Source: RBG-16-34-14 sp963727535 (GTDB lineage Bacteria; Bacteroidota; Ignavibacteria; Ignavibacteriales; Ignavibacteriaceae). From it: a stretch of 64,000 bases of DNA. Both the position numbers and the translations under genes were made by a program. Positions 1 to 7,849 of the stretch are shown here, piece after piece. The notes beneath the pieces are model-generated. The model worked only from the letters and a program-made list of their open reading frames with translations. It made no database searches and was not told the origin of the DNA. Where the stretch lies: positions 62,001-126,000 of the forward strand of contig CAVSGR010000004.1 of assembly GCA_963727535.1 (NCBI GenBank), written 5' to 3'. Each line of letters opens with the position of its first letter. The stretch's first letter is position 1.

Positions 1-2
1 CA

Positions 3-41
3 ACTATGACTGGAATATACAACTTAATTGTAACTAACTGA
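3..41 (+). CDS. possible C-terminal end of an upstream gene (partial)
   Basis: One frame is open from the left edge and stops with TGA at 39-41, ending ..GIYNLIVTN, which reads like the last beta strand of an immunoglobulin-like or adhesin domain. An intrinsic terminator follows at 101-128, as expected after a gene end. A second frame is also open (stop at 35-37), so the frame choice is uncertain and no family can be named. Confidence 0.25.
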   Translation, partial: TMTGIYNLIVTN

Positions 42-100
42 AGATAACACCTGTTCCAATGAACGGAGTGAGTCGGAGTCATTTCTTGTACAAAAAAATT

Positions 101-128
101 AAACCTTGTAGTATAACAAGGTTTTTTT
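101..128 (+). terminator. intrinsic terminator
   Basis: A 9-bp perfect stem (AAACCTTGT / ACAAGGTTT) with a 6-nt loop runs into seven T residues. It probably ends the gene that enters from the left edge. Confidence 0.8.
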
Positions 129-135
129 ATTTCTA

Positions 136-347
136 ATGTTGCGAATTCGAGTCTCGCCTGCCCGTCGAAGCTCGAAGACAGGTCGGCGCTCTAAGAAAGC
201 TTCAATTCGAAATGGATTGGGGCTTTTTTGTTTGAAACAGCCAGTGATCTTTTATCACGGAAAACATTTTGCAATTCGGAAAATAATTTTTAAAAAATTG
301 TTTCAATTTATAAAGTAATTTCAATATATATTCGTCTATATAATTGT
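136..347. other. intergenic stretch with a small GC-rich palindromic repeat
   Basis: Between the terminator and the sigma factor. 157-182 has CCTG..CAGG ends around a GTCGAAGCTCGAAGAC core and stands out as GC-rich in an AT-rich surrounding; a related motif (CTCGCCTGCCTGCC) occurs at 41925-41940. The open frame across it has no protein-like composition. I see no convincing promoter. Confidence 0.4.
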
Positions 348-908
348 ATGGACGAATTAATTGCGTTACAAATGACACAAAGACATCAAAGCATTTTAGA
401 TGCTTTTCAAAATTACGGAAAGCGTTTGTTCGGCTTTATTCGCAGTCGTGTTAAAAATGACGAAGACGCCGAAGATATTCTACAGGACGTTTGGTACGCT
501 CTATGTCTTACAATCGACACGAAACCTATTGAACAACTGAGCGCGTGGCTTTATCGTGTGAGCAAAAACAAAATTATAGACAAAATGCGAAAACATACTT
601 CGCAATCGCTGGAAGATTTTGTTTACGAAGATGAAGACGGAGAATTTTTATTGCCTGAGGATATGCTTGCAGACGATGTAAATCCCGAAAAAGAACTTGA
701 GGCAGCATATTTCATGGATTCTTTTTTAAAAGTATTAAGCGAATTACCTGAAAAACAAAAACAGGTTTTTGTGTGGAACGAACTGGAAGATTTAACGTTA
801 CAGGAGATTGCCGATAAAACTGGCGAAAATATTAAAACTATTATATCACGAAAGCGTTATGCTGTAGCGCAGCTGCGGGAACGACTTAAGGATATGAACA
901 ATAATTAA
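348..908 (+). CDS. ECF-type RNA polymerase sigma factor (sigma-70 family)
   Basis: 186 residues, normal for an ECF sigma factor. Region 2 spans about residues 18-90, with the EDAEDILQDVWY core-binding segment and SAWLYRVSKNKIIDKMRK of the -10 recognition helix. Region 4 spans about 128-180 (LPEKQKQVFVWNELEDLT, then the helix-turn-helix LQEIADKTGENIKTIISRKR). An acidic linker joins them. It would direct RNA polymerase to a small regulon. The small membrane protein 29 bp downstream is in the usual place for a co-regulated partner or anti-sigma factor. Start chosen at the first ATG; no clear Shine-Dalgarno, and ATG 372 is an alternative. Confidence 0.93.
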   Translation: MDELIALQMTQRHQSILDAFQNYGKRLFGFIRSRVKNDEDAEDILQDVWYALCLTIDTKPIEQLSAWLYRVSKNKIIDKMRKHTSQSLEDFVYEDEDGEFLLPEDMLADDVNPEKELEAAYFMDSFLKVLSELPEKQKQVFVWNELEDLTLQEIADKTGENIKTIISRKRYAVAQLRERLKDMNNN

Positions 909-937
909 CAAAAATTATAAATAGAAAGCGGAACTAC

Positions 938-1297
938 ATGGAAAACATAATGAATCTTAAAAAGGCAAAGAAAAAATTCTGGATTAGGAGAGCTATCTTC
1001 ATCCCTATCGCACTTGCTGCAGGAGTTATTATTTTCGGTAGCGTTGTTATGTATTTGTGGAACGCTGTATTGCCGGAGGTTTTGGGCGTTCATACTATTA
1101 CTTTCTTACAAGCCATAGGAATATTGATATTATCTAAAATCCTTTTCGGCGGGTTTCCTAGCAGAAAAGGACATCGAGAATTTAATATTCATGGCAAGGA
1201 ATTGAGAGAGAAATGGATGAATCTTAGCAAGGAAGAAAAAGAAAGAATGAGAGAAAAATGGTGGAACAGATTCGAACCTAGGGATAAGCATGAATAA
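938..1297 (+). CDS. small membrane protein, possible sigma-factor partner
   Basis: 119 residues with a basic N terminus (KKAKKKFWIRR), two membrane helices at about 20-45 and 55-72, and a charged amphipathic cytoplasmic tail rich in K, E, R and W. It follows the ECF sigma gene by 29 bp and is probably co-transcribed. The position and the helical, charged tail suggest a membrane-bound regulator of the sigma factor, but I recognise no anti-sigma domain, so that role is inference. ATG 950 is an alternative start. Confidence 0.7.
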   Translation: MENIMNLKKAKKKFWIRRAIFIPIALAAGVIIFGSVVMYLWNAVLPEVLGVHTITFLQAIGILILSKILFGGFPSRKGHREFNIHGKELREKWMNLSKEEKERMREKWWNRFEPRDKHE

Positions 1298-1386
1298 TTA
1301 GCAACGCTAATTTATAATTAGTCGAAAATAATCCCAGTCAATTATAATAATTAAAGACTGTGACTATTTGTCAAAGGAAATTTCTT

Positions 1387-2627
1387 GTGAACACTAATAG
1401 TATTGAAGTAAAAAATTTTACAAAAAAGTTCGGCAACTTTACTGCCGTGGACGACATCTCGTTCAATGTAGAACAAGGAACCATTTTCGGATTTCTTGGT
1501 CCTAACGGAGCCGGTAAAAGTACAACCATTAAGATTTATGTACTATACAGGAAAAGACAAACGGGGAATTAAAAATCAACGGAAACGATATAACCGGCCA
1601 AAAGGAAAAGGTAAGAAATGATATCGGGATAGTCTTTCAGGATCCTACACTTGACGGAAAACTTACGGTCGAAGAAAATCTAAAACTTCATTGCGATTTT
1701 TATAATGTACCGAAAGCAGAAGTTAAAAAACGGATAAATTTTGTGCTTGAACTTGTAGACCTTGTAGATTGGAGAAAAGCTCTAGCGGACAGCCTTTCCG
1801 GAGGAATGAAAAGACGTGCGGAAATTGCCAGAGGTCTTGTGCATTTTCCTAAGATCCTTTTTTTGGATGAGCCCACTACCGGTTTGGATCCACAAACACG
1901 GGCAAATGTATGGGACTATATTTACAAACTTCAAAAGCAAAAAAATATTACCATTTTTCTTACAACGCATTATATGGAGGAGGCAGTATTTCAATCTTCT
2001 TTAACCAATTCAATGAACATTCTCGAAGATATTTCCAATGGATTTATGAAGGAAATATTAGTTGCACCGGTTAAAAGGTGGCAGATTGCTATAGGTCAGG
2101 TTATTTCATCGGCAATAGTTTCAGTTCTCCAGGGATTCATAATTGTGATTGCCGGATTATTTATGGGTTTAAGCATAGATTTGGTGCATGGAATAATGAT
2201 AATAATTCTTATGTGCCTGGTAGGGTTAACTTTTAGCTCTCTTGGTTTATATTTAGCTGCAGTCACAAAAGATTCAACAAATTTTCAATTAATTATTACC
2301 ATTCTAACCTTTCCACTTACTTTTTTGTCCGGTGCATATATTCCAACAATGGCTTTGCCTAAAATTCTAATTCCAATCGTTTATCTGAATCCTTTAACAT
2401 ATACAACAGCTGCATTCAGATACGTTGTTTTGCATTTGGAAAATTTGTCGAGCGGAGAGCTGATAAAAATGGGAGTTGATTTTCAAATCAACGGATTTGT
2501 AATTACACCTTTGCTAAGCACATTTCTAATTATTGTTTTAGGGACACTATTTTTTATACTGTGTGTCAAAAGATTTAGTAATGCCGATTTTTCAAGGATT
2601 AAAATTTTCAGACCTGGTCACAGATGA
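1387..2627 (+). pseudogene. ABC exporter: ATPase N-half fused to permease C-half, with a frameshift
   Basis: An ABC-2 drug/daunorubicin-type exporter reduced to a fused remnant. The ATPase part starts at GTG 1387 (AAAGGA upstream) with the Walker A motif GPNGAGKST. A one-base deletion near 1537 stops the frame at 1570; the next frame continues with KTNGELKINGNDITG. The signature SGGMKRR and Walker B ILFLDEP follow, up to TTHYMEEA. There, near 1985, the sequence jumps directly into the middle of an ABC-2 permease (NSMNILEDISNGFMKE.., about four helices, normal permease end). The ATPase end and the permease first half are missing. With a frameshift and a fusion it cannot make a working transporter. 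A related exporter, also damaged, lies at the right edge. Confidence 0.85.
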
Positions 2628-2680
2628 TTCTAAAAATACAAAAGCAAATAAAAGTGGAACGACTATAATCACTCTGATAA

Positions 2681-2836
2681 ACAACGTACCATCTTTTTTA
2701 TACGCATAATTATTTTAACAGGGAATCGCCAAGGGTTATGCTTACGTTACGTTATAACTTTAATAATTATAAAACTGAGGAAAGAGAAGACAACACTGAC
2801 AATGGTTTTGAAGGGAATGAAAATCCACAGGAGTAA
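2681..2836 (+). pseudogene. C-terminal remnant of an outer-membrane beta-barrel receptor
   Basis: The frame is open from 2681 and ends at TAA 2834. It reads ..YFNRESPRVMLTLRYNFNNYK.. followed by an acidic tail ending NENPQE. The strand R-V-x-L-T-L-R-Y-N-F-N is the usual last barrel strand of TonB-dependent-receptor-like outer-membrane proteins of the Bacteroidota/Ignavibacteria. No barrel sequence lies upstream, so only the last ~45 codons survive. An intrinsic terminator (2861-2889) sits where the lost gene's terminator would be. Recognition rests on the final-strand pattern only. Confidence 0.55.
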
Positions 2837-2860
2837 CAAATTTTAATATGCCTTGATCTT

Positions 2861-2889
2861 AAAGCTCAGAGAAATCTGAGCTTTTTTTT
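2861..2889 (+). terminator. intrinsic terminator
   Basis: Perfect 10-bp stem AAAGCTCAGA / TCTGAGCTTT with a GAAA tetraloop, running into a T tract. It lies 24 nt after the stop of the receptor remnant. Confidence 0.88.
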
Positions 2890-3294
2890 ATTGAAGCTTG
2901 TATACAATATTCTCCAGAAAATTATTTAAGATATATATAACTCCAGAATATTTTCCGAACCCAGTGATTTATTCTATTTGGTAATTATTGTTTAATAATA
3001 ACTTGACTCCTGCCCAGTTTCGAAAGGTTCTAAAATCATTTAATGGAATTTAGATATTGTTATATCACTTTTTCGCAATTCTTCAACTTTTCTTCTAGCA
3101 CTTCATTTTTTACCGCTTTTCTAAATATTCCTACCTGCAATCTGCCTTTATTAGTGAAATAGCTCTGATATGTATGCCAATAAACGGCATTTTAATTGTT
3201 GTAACTCTGCTAATAATTATCAAAAAATGATGAATCTTAATAGATAATGATTTGTCGATTTCAACATTCCAATAATTTTATGAAGGGGAGTTAT
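2890..3294. other. AT-rich intergenic stretch, no intact gene
   Basis: About 400 bases without an intact gene. On - there is a protein-like fragment (3060-3191, listed separately). I see no repeat, RNA gene or recognisable promoter. The Shine-Dalgarno for the next gene is at 3283-3290. Confidence 0.5.
3060..3191 (-). pseudogene. possible gene fragment, family unknown
   Basis: A 43-codon open frame without a start codon, beginning directly after an in-frame stop. It reads NAVYWHTYQSYFTNKG.. and then a lysine/glutamate-rich helix VKNEVLEEKLKNCEK. The composition is far more protein-like than the neighbouring frames, which suggests the end of a decayed gene. I recognise no family. Confidence 0.25.
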
Positions 3295-4836
3295 ATGAAA
3301 ACGTTATTACGTTTTGTTCTCCTAGTATCTTTCTTTATTCTTTCAACAGAAACATCCGCGCAGATTAGTAATCTTCTAGTAAACGGATCTTCAACACATT
3401 TTTCCATGGTATCCGGTGATGAAATAAGCTGGAGTTACAACTTATCCGTAGGCGATACGGCATTGTTAGAAATTTGGTTAGATGTGAATAGTAATAATGT
3501 AATTGATCAGGGGACCGATGTGTTGTGGCAATCTTTTTATCAGATTGATGGTGGACAAGGTCAAAATGGACCGCCTGACATAGATGGTGAAGCAAATGGT
3601 GAAATATCATTCGCACAGGAAGTAGGTTTGTCGCCGGGTGATTATGTAATGTCATTTAGTAATAATGGCTCGACTATGGCAGTTCCCGGTACCGTAACTC
3701 CATTGGATTCGCCCGTGTTTACGATTACTGGTAACGTAGCTGTACAGCAAGGTAAAAGTGCCCAATATTTAATAGTTGGGCTAGAAAGTAATAATGATCA
3801 GAATGGTAGTTTTTGGAACGCTGTAACCGATGCAGATGGAAACTTTGCTATACAAATGAATGGCGACACTTCTGGGAATCCCTGGAGATTGAAAATAGAT
3901 AATGCTCTAATATTAAGTCCTGCAATTCAAAATCCTTCTGAAATATTTTTAACATTAGATTCTAGTGTTGCTAAAACTTATTCCGGAAATAATTTTACTT
4001 TTACTGAGTCGGCAGCCGAAATAAATGGTACTGTCAGAGATGGAAATGGGAATCTTCTTATAGGTACCGATGTATATATAAGTAGTAATAATGGAAACTT
4101 TAACCGCAATGTTCGAACAGGCAATGACGGAACATTTCGAATCGGATTTCTTTCGGATGAATTACCTGTTTCCAATATTCAGCTTGGTGCCGGCTACTCT
4201 GAAGATAATAGTATAATATCAGCAAGCGCCTATATTCAGACAGTGAATTCAGGAGATGTCCTGACTAGAAATCTTACGATATATCAAACAAACTCTACGA
4301 TTAACGGAACTGTTACATTGGATGGTAATCCTCCAAATATGAATTTAGAAATTTTCGCGAATGTTTCAGATACTGGTTATGTCAGAACTTTTACCGATTT
4401 CGATGGTAACTACAGTCTGAATGTTAGTAATAGGTTATATAACTATGAAATTAGTGTGTCACAACTATCTTCTGAATACATCGGGTATTCCATTACTGCA
4501 CATCCCGGTGATACCAACGTTAATTTTAATTTCACTGTTACTGATGTAGAACAAGATCAATCAGGTATTCCCAGTGATTTTTCACTTTCACAAAACTTTC
4601 CAAATCCTTTTAATCCGAGTACAGTAATTAGTTATAATCTGAAAGAAACCGGCAAAGTACAACTTAAGGTTTTTAATGTTCTTGGTAATGAAGTAAAAAC
4701 ATTAGTCAACGAGGAAAAACCGGCAGGAAATTACGAAGTAACCTGGAATGCTGTAAATTTGCCGAGTGGAATTTATTTCTACCAGCTGCAAGCTGGTTCT
4801 TTTATTGATACTAAGAAAATGGTATTATTGAAGTAA
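3295..4836 (+). CDS. secreted multidomain protein with type IX secretion C-terminal sorting tail
   Basis: 513 residues from ATG 3295, chosen because AAGGGGAG lies 4 bases upstream and the product then begins with a clean signal peptide (MKTLLRFVLLVSFFILSTET-SAQ). An upstream in-frame start at 3247 would spoil this. The body holds three carboxypeptidase-regulatory-like/Ig-like beta domains, each with a G-x-V-x-D-x-D/G-x-x-G-N pattern (about 155-235, 240-330, 335-420). The last ~85 residues are a type A sorting tail (FPNPFNPST, then VFNVLGNEVKTLV, then LPSGIYFYQL). This tail targets cargo through the outer membrane by the T9SS and is normally cleaved there. The binding target of the beta domains is unknown. 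A strong terminator follows directly. Confidence 0.92.
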   Translation: MKTLLRFVLLVSFFILSTETSAQISNLLVNGSSTHFSMVSGDEISWSYNLSVGDTALLEIWLDVNSNNVIDQGTDVLWQSFYQIDGGQGQNGPPDIDGEANGEISFAQEVGLSPGDYVMSFSNNGSTMAVPGTVTPLDSPVFTITGNVAVQQGKSAQYLIVGLESNNDQNGSFWNAVTDADGNFAIQMNGDTSGNPWRLKIDNALILSPAIQNPSEIFLTLDSSVAKTYSGNNFTFTESAAEINGTVRDGNGNLLIGTDVYISSNNGNFNRNVRTGNDGTFRIGFLSDELPVSNIQLGAGYSEDNSIISASAYIQTVNSGDVLTRNLTIYQTNSTINGTVTLDGNPPNMNLEIFANVSDTGYVRTFTDFDGNYSLNVSNRLYNYEISVSQLSSEYIGYSITAHPGDTNVNFNFTVTDVEQDQSGIPSDFSLSQNFPNPFNPSTVISYNLKETGKVQLKVFNVLGNEVKTLVNEEKPAGNYEVTWNAVNLPSGIYFYQLQAGSFIDTKKMVLLK

Positions 4837-4841
4837 TTTAT

Positions 4842-4868
4842 AAGGGCTCGAAAGAGCCCTTTTTTTTT
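4842..4868 (+). terminator. intrinsic terminator
   Basis: Stem AGGGCTC / GAGCCCT with a GAAA tetraloop and a run of eight T residues, just after the stop of the T9SS cargo gene. The 294 bases between here and the phosphatase gene are AT-rich and show nothing else. Confidence 0.92.
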
Positions 4869-5162
4869 GTAATGTCCCTACCAATTAAATTAGGAATCTA
4901 ACTTACTCTCCTAAATAACATTTCTTTAAATGCTTAAAAAGTACAACTGATTGCGTGAATAGTACAAGATATTAAAGCCACTTATTAGAATTTTTGCATT
5001 GAGCAGATAGGTCAATTAGAATTTGATAAAATAAGTTTTATTCTTTCTTAATATACCATATCAATTATTCTTATTGGCATATTAAAAAACTAATCAAACT
5101 AATTAGCATTTTTCCTGCTTAAATATTAGTTTCACTATTAATTCTCTGCGAAAAGGTAAAAA

Positions 5163-6470
5163 ATGATGATGAATACTGAAGAACCCCTTGTTCAAAACCA
5201 ACTAGTTGAAGAAAACCGGCGTTTAAAAGCGGCGGTAGAAGAATTATCTGCTTTAAATGAAATTGCAACTGCTATTACATCTACACAGACTTTGGAGCAG
5301 ATTGTTGACCTGATTGTTAGAAAATGTGTAAAGCATATCAGGGTAGAGCAAGGTGCAGTTATGCTTCTGGATGAAAAAGATCAGAATAAACCTTTTCATA
5401 CAATGATACGTAAACAGGATTCTTTATCGAATATACTTCCGTACCGGCTTGATGCACAATTAACAGGGTGGATGTTGAAAAATAAAAATCCTTTAATTGT
5501 AAATGATCTCTCAACCGACTCAAGATTTAAATTTATGGTAGATCATGATTTTCCAATAAAATCATTATTAAGCGTTCCTATGATGGTTAAGGGAAAGATG
5601 ATTGGTTTATTGACCGTCTTCAATAAAAAAACAGAGGCAGGGTTTACAATTGGTGATCAAAGATTGCTGGGAATTATTGCTGCACAATCGGCACACGTAA
5701 TAGAACATGCAAGGTTATACCAGGAAGAGCAGGCACTGCTTCGATTGCAGGAAGAAATGAGACTTGCTTATGAAATACAGGTCGATCTCCTTCCAAAATC
5801 TCAGCCTGTTTTAGCCGGCTACAAACTGGCAGGGAAAAGTATTCCCGCTAAAGATGTCGGGGGAGATTATTTTGATTTTATACCAGGTGGGGATAGTACT
5901 TTAGCTTTTTGTCTAGGAGATATTTCAGGCAAAGGTATTCCTGCTGCACTTCTCATGGCAAACCTTCAGGCTACTTTGCGTGGGCAAACTTTAATGGGGA
6001 AAGAGTGTAAAGATTGTGTGTCATTTGCTAATGAAATATTGTATCACAATACCGCTCCGAACAAATTTGCTACACTTTTTTATGGCAAGGTAGACGGCTC
6101 CAAAAATGAATTGAGATATTGTAACGCAGGGCATAATAATCCTTTCTATATTTCTCATGATAATAAACTCACACCCCTTGACAAAGGAGGTTTAATTGTC
6201 GGTATAATGCCTTCAGTTCCTTATGAAGAAGATAGCATTCCTTTTAACTCAGGCGATATGTTGGTAGTATTTTCTGACGGAGTTACTGAAGCGATGAATG
6301 CTGCCGAAGAAGAATTCGGTGAACAGAGATTAACAGACTTGATAATCAAAAACAGAAAAGAAACACCTGAAAGTTTAATTGATATTATATTAAAGGGTGT
6401 GAAAGATTTTGCAGGTGGTCAGGCACAGTCCGACGATATAACAGTAGTTATTATTAAACGAGACGATTGA
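5163..6470 (+). CDS. GAF-domain SpoIIE/RsbU-type serine/threonine phosphatase
   Basis: 435 residues. A short N-terminal coiled coil (about 8-35) leads to a GAF domain (about 36-180), then a signalling helix and a PP2C-type SpoIIE phosphatase domain (about 195-434). Metal and catalytic motifs are present: KDVGGDYFD, LGDISGKGIPAALLMA, CNAGHNNP, FSDGVTEA and the final QSDDITVVII. Such proteins dephosphorylate serine on anti-anti-sigma (STAS) proteins in partner-switching pathways, with GAF sensing a small ligand or redox state. A STAS protein lies at 50018 and fourteen kinases lie between, so it may be the opposing phosphatase; that is inference. The start has AAAGGT just upstream; ATG 5166 and 5169 are equally possible. 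Confidence 0.95.
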   Translation: MMMNTEEPLVQNQLVEENRRLKAAVEELSALNEIATAITSTQTLEQIVDLIVRKCVKHIRVEQGAVMLLDEKDQNKPFHTMIRKQDSLSNILPYRLDAQLTGWMLKNKNPLIVNDLSTDSRFKFMVDHDFPIKSLLSVPMMVKGKMIGLLTVFNKKTEAGFTIGDQRLLGIIAAQSAHVIEHARLYQEEQALLRLQEEMRLAYEIQVDLLPKSQPVLAGYKLAGKSIPAKDVGGDYFDFIPGGDSTLAFCLGDISGKGIPAALLMANLQATLRGQTLMGKECKDCVSFANEILYHNTAPNKFATLFYGKVDGSKNELRYCNAGHNNPFYISHDNKLTPLDKGGLIVGIMPSVPYEEDSIPFNSGDMLVVFSDGVTEAMNAAEEEFGEQRLTDLIIKNRKETPESLIDIILKGVKDFAGGQAQSDDITVVIIKRDD

Positions 6471-6514
6471 TAACTCTTTAAATAACTTAAGTTGAATACA
6501 TAATATTGTGTTGA

Positions 6515-6630
6515 TATAAAAACCGTTGAAACGGTTAAATAATACTGCTTTTCTTTTCATTAACCCACGGCTTAAGCCGTGGGGTTAGCCTGAAAAACTA
6601 AGGATAGTAACCGTTTCAACGGTTTATAAA
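6515..6630. repeat. REP-like nested palindromic element
   Basis: A central 20-bp perfect palindrome, CCCACGGCTTAAGCCGTGGG (6564-6583), is flanked by AACCGTTGAAACGGTT (6521-6536) and its exact reverse complement AACCGTTTCAACGGTT (6609-6624). Each arm is itself a near-palindrome, so the whole can fold as one long hairpin or three short ones. This resembles REP/BIME elements mobilised by REP-associated tyrosine transposases; no such transposase is in the window. Confidence 0.8.
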
Positions 6631-6700
6631 AGCAAGTGGTCAACTTGAGTAAATAAATTGTCTTTTTGTTTCTTTTCCATTTTGATAGGAGGGAAATGCT

Positions 6701-7459
6701 ATGTTTATGAGACTTCTTCAGCTTAAGCTTAATCCCGAATATATAGAGGAGTTTAAGAATTTTTATAACAAAACCGTTTTAATACAATTACAAGAAATGC
6801 CAGGGTGTATTTTTGCGGGTTTAATTAAAAGCGGGCCGGATAACACTGAATTTATCTCACTCACCTTCTGGGAAACCCAACAAAATGCGGAGGAGTATGA
6901 AAAGTCAGAAGTATTTAAAGGTCTTATTAACCAGGCAAGACCTTTTCTTTCAGAGAGTAACGAATGGAAAATCCAACTTTCAGATAAAATGGAACTTGAG
7001 TACGCACCTGTTGCAGAAGAACCCGTTATTAAAAAATATTCTGTAGAAGTACAGAAGGAAAAAGATGATAAGCCAAAATTCCAGACTTCTCAAATGTATG
7101 TCAGGATAGTTTCAATGAAAATTCAGGAAGACAAAATGGATGAATTCAAGAAAATTTATCTTGAAACAATTATTCCCACTTTACAGAGTACTGACGGCTG
7201 CAAGAATATCTTTCTTACTGAAAGTATAAATGAAAAAGATGATTTTATCTCGGTTACAATCTGGGACGATAAAGCTTATGCAGATGAGTATGAAGCCAGT
7301 GGTGCTTTCTCAGAATTAGTTGGTAAAGTGAAACATACTTTTTCCCAGTTTTATTTATGGAAGATGGCACTTGAAAAAGAATACAGTGCAAAAATAAAGA
7401 CGACTGATGATATGAAGGTTGAAACTTACGATGTCGTCACGGGCAAAAGTTTTCTTTGA
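6701..7459 (+). CDS. tandem antibiotic-biosynthesis-monooxygenase-like (ABM) protein
   Basis: 252 residues made of two copies of a ~95-residue ferredoxin-like fold (about 1-95 and 128-222). Both copies match at the start (MFMRLLQLKLNPEYIEEF and MYVRIVSMKIQEDKMDEF) and share the ..CxxxF.., FISxTxWxxxxxAxEYExSxxF pattern of ABM/dimeric alpha-beta barrel proteins. A duplicated fold would make a monomeric version of the usual dimer. Some relatives are monooxygenases or haem-degrading enzymes, but no haem or catalytic residue can be assigned here. The Shine-Dalgarno AGGAGGG lies 8 bases before ATG 6701. It is followed after 26 bp by an unknown gene and then kinase K1, possibly one operon. Confidence 0.85.
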   Translation: MFMRLLQLKLNPEYIEEFKNFYNKTVLIQLQEMPGCIFAGLIKSGPDNTEFISLTFWETQQNAEEYEKSEVFKGLINQARPFLSESNEWKIQLSDKMELEYAPVAEEPVIKKYSVEVQKEKDDKPKFQTSQMYVRIVSMKIQEDKMDEFKKIYLETIIPTLQSTDGCKNIFLTESINEKDDFISVTIWDDKAYADEYEASGAFSELVGKVKHTFSQFYLWKMALEKEYSAKIKTTDDMKVETYDVVTGKSFL

Positions 7460-7485
7460 AACATATTTAAAAGAAAAAATACTCG

Positions 7486-7824
7486 ATGAGCTGCGACCTT
7501 TTAGATATTGTTAAAGATAGTCAAAACCTTAAGCAAATATATAAAAGTACATTAAGAACGGGCGATCTTGTTGTACTTGAAACCTGCAACTCAATTTATA
7601 TGATTAGAGTTTTGGGTAACGGGCAATATACAGTATCGGGCGGATGGTTTGACAAAAATAAACTTGCCTCAGTACAAGTATCAATTCGTGGCTGTACCTG
7701 GGGAGGCAGTATAATTAAAACTGATATAGTTGCTGCTTGCGGGCTTCATCTTGAATTTGGAAATAAAGTAGTAACAAGTAAAATTAAAAAGATACTTCAC
7801 GTCCCTGGTTATCTTGAAAATTAA
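7486..7824 (+). CDS. hypothetical protein, beta-rich
   Basis: 112 residues, no signal peptide or membrane helix. An N-terminal helix is followed by beta-rich sequence with TGDLVVLETCNSIYMIRVL and GGWFDKN, and a conserved-looking RGCTWGGS turn. I recognise no family. It lies 26 bp after the ABM protein and 25 bp before kinase K1, with no terminator on either side, so it is probably co-transcribed with K1 and could be a substrate or regulator of it (inference). Confidence 0.7.
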   Translation: MSCDLLDIVKDSQNLKQIYKSTLRTGDLVVLETCNSIYMIRVLGNGQYTVSGGWFDKNKLASVQVSIRGCTWGGSIIKTDIVAACGLHLEFGNKVVTSKIKKILHVPGYLEN

Positions 7825-7849
7825 AAAATGCTAGACAAAAGGAGAGCCA

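Noticed and set aside
136..318. 60-codon open frame on + after the first terminator
   Set aside because: It crosses a GC-rich palindrome, has no ribosome binding site and a basic, low-complexity product; treated as non-coding.
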